A stretch of 58,786 nt of DNA from the NCBI RefSeq assembly GCF_022836435.1, contig NZ_BQXC01000002.1, positions 1 to 58,786 on the forward strand, given 5' to 3'. Under the pieces are notes generated by a model, which did no database searches, was not told the origin of the DNA, and saw only the letters and a list, made by a program, of their open reading frames with translations. This document shows positions 58,757 through 58,786 of this stretch, piece by piece. This stretch comes from Nitrosomonas sp. PY1. GTDB taxonomy: Bacteria; Pseudomonadota; Gammaproteobacteria; Burkholderiales; Nitrosomonadaceae. Position numbers and translations under genes: made by a program. Within the stretch, counting starts at the first letter, position 1. Each line of letters begins with the position of its first letter.

Positions 58757-58786
58757 GGGCCTGCACTTTTTTGTCACCCAAAATAC
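58757..58786. repeat. terminal direct repeat, right copy
   Basis: Identical to bases 1-30; see the left copy. Joining the ends gives a circle of about 58,756 bp. Confidence 0.85.

Overview
The window is most likely a complete circular conjugative plasmid of about 58.8 kb. Its first 30 bases are repeated exactly as its last 30, and it carries a replication origin with an initiator, a partition locus, an oriT and a full set of IncP-type transfer genes. The host is probably an ammonia-oxidising betaproteobacterium of the Nitrosomonas type. The basis is a cytochrome P460 closely resembling the Nitrosomonas europaea enzyme, and transfer proteins matching RP4 (IncP) TraF/G/I/J/K/L/M and TrbA-N along their length. 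The host name is inference; no rRNA or tRNA gene was seen.

Backbone. Tra1 (22.0-28.7 kb) has traF-traG-traI-traJ on the minus strand and traK-traL-traM on the plus strand, with an oriT between them that keeps an RP4-like nick site (TATCCTG/C). Maintenance (32.2-38.5 kb, AT-rich) holds a ribbon-helix-helix protein and ParA with surrounding GTGTGCACAC palindromes, a KfrB-like protein, an iteron origin with a perfect DnaA box, the replication initiator, a KorB homologue and a TrbA-like regulator. Tra2 (38.6-49.8 kb) is trbBCDEFGHIJKL, then an OmpA-type lipoprotein in the place trbM has in RP4, then trbN. It is followed by a second KfrB-like protein, a small TraD-like protein and an ArdC/TraC-type antirestriction primase.

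Accessory DNA. One block runs from 52.8 kb through the junction to 22.0 kb. It contains an IS21 remnant, a Tn3-family transposon that has cut into a TIR-domain gene, a secreted TPR protein with ten 150-bp repeat units, a complete RND efflux operon, an IS1182-type remnant, a P460 operon with a duplicated signal-peptide region, an IS91-like element, and many toxin-antitoxin (TA) modules between broken IS fragments. A second block (28.8-32.2 kb) holds three TA modules and a resolvase gene split by an IS3-family fragment. In all there are nine two-gene TA modules.

How the parts fit together. Rep, iterons, ParA and the RHH protein maintain the plasmid, and KorB and TrbA probably co-regulate maintenance and transfer. 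TraI/J/K process oriT, TraG couples the DNA to the Trb channel, and TraC probably primes the incoming strand and protects it from restriction. The TA modules stabilise the replicon. The likely host-benefit cargo is the RND pump and the P460 cytochromes (hydroxylamine/NO chemistry). The least explained parts are the truncated TIR/TPR pair, the P460/ABM signal-peptide duplication, the two-period iteron array and the hairpin repeats around the partition locus.
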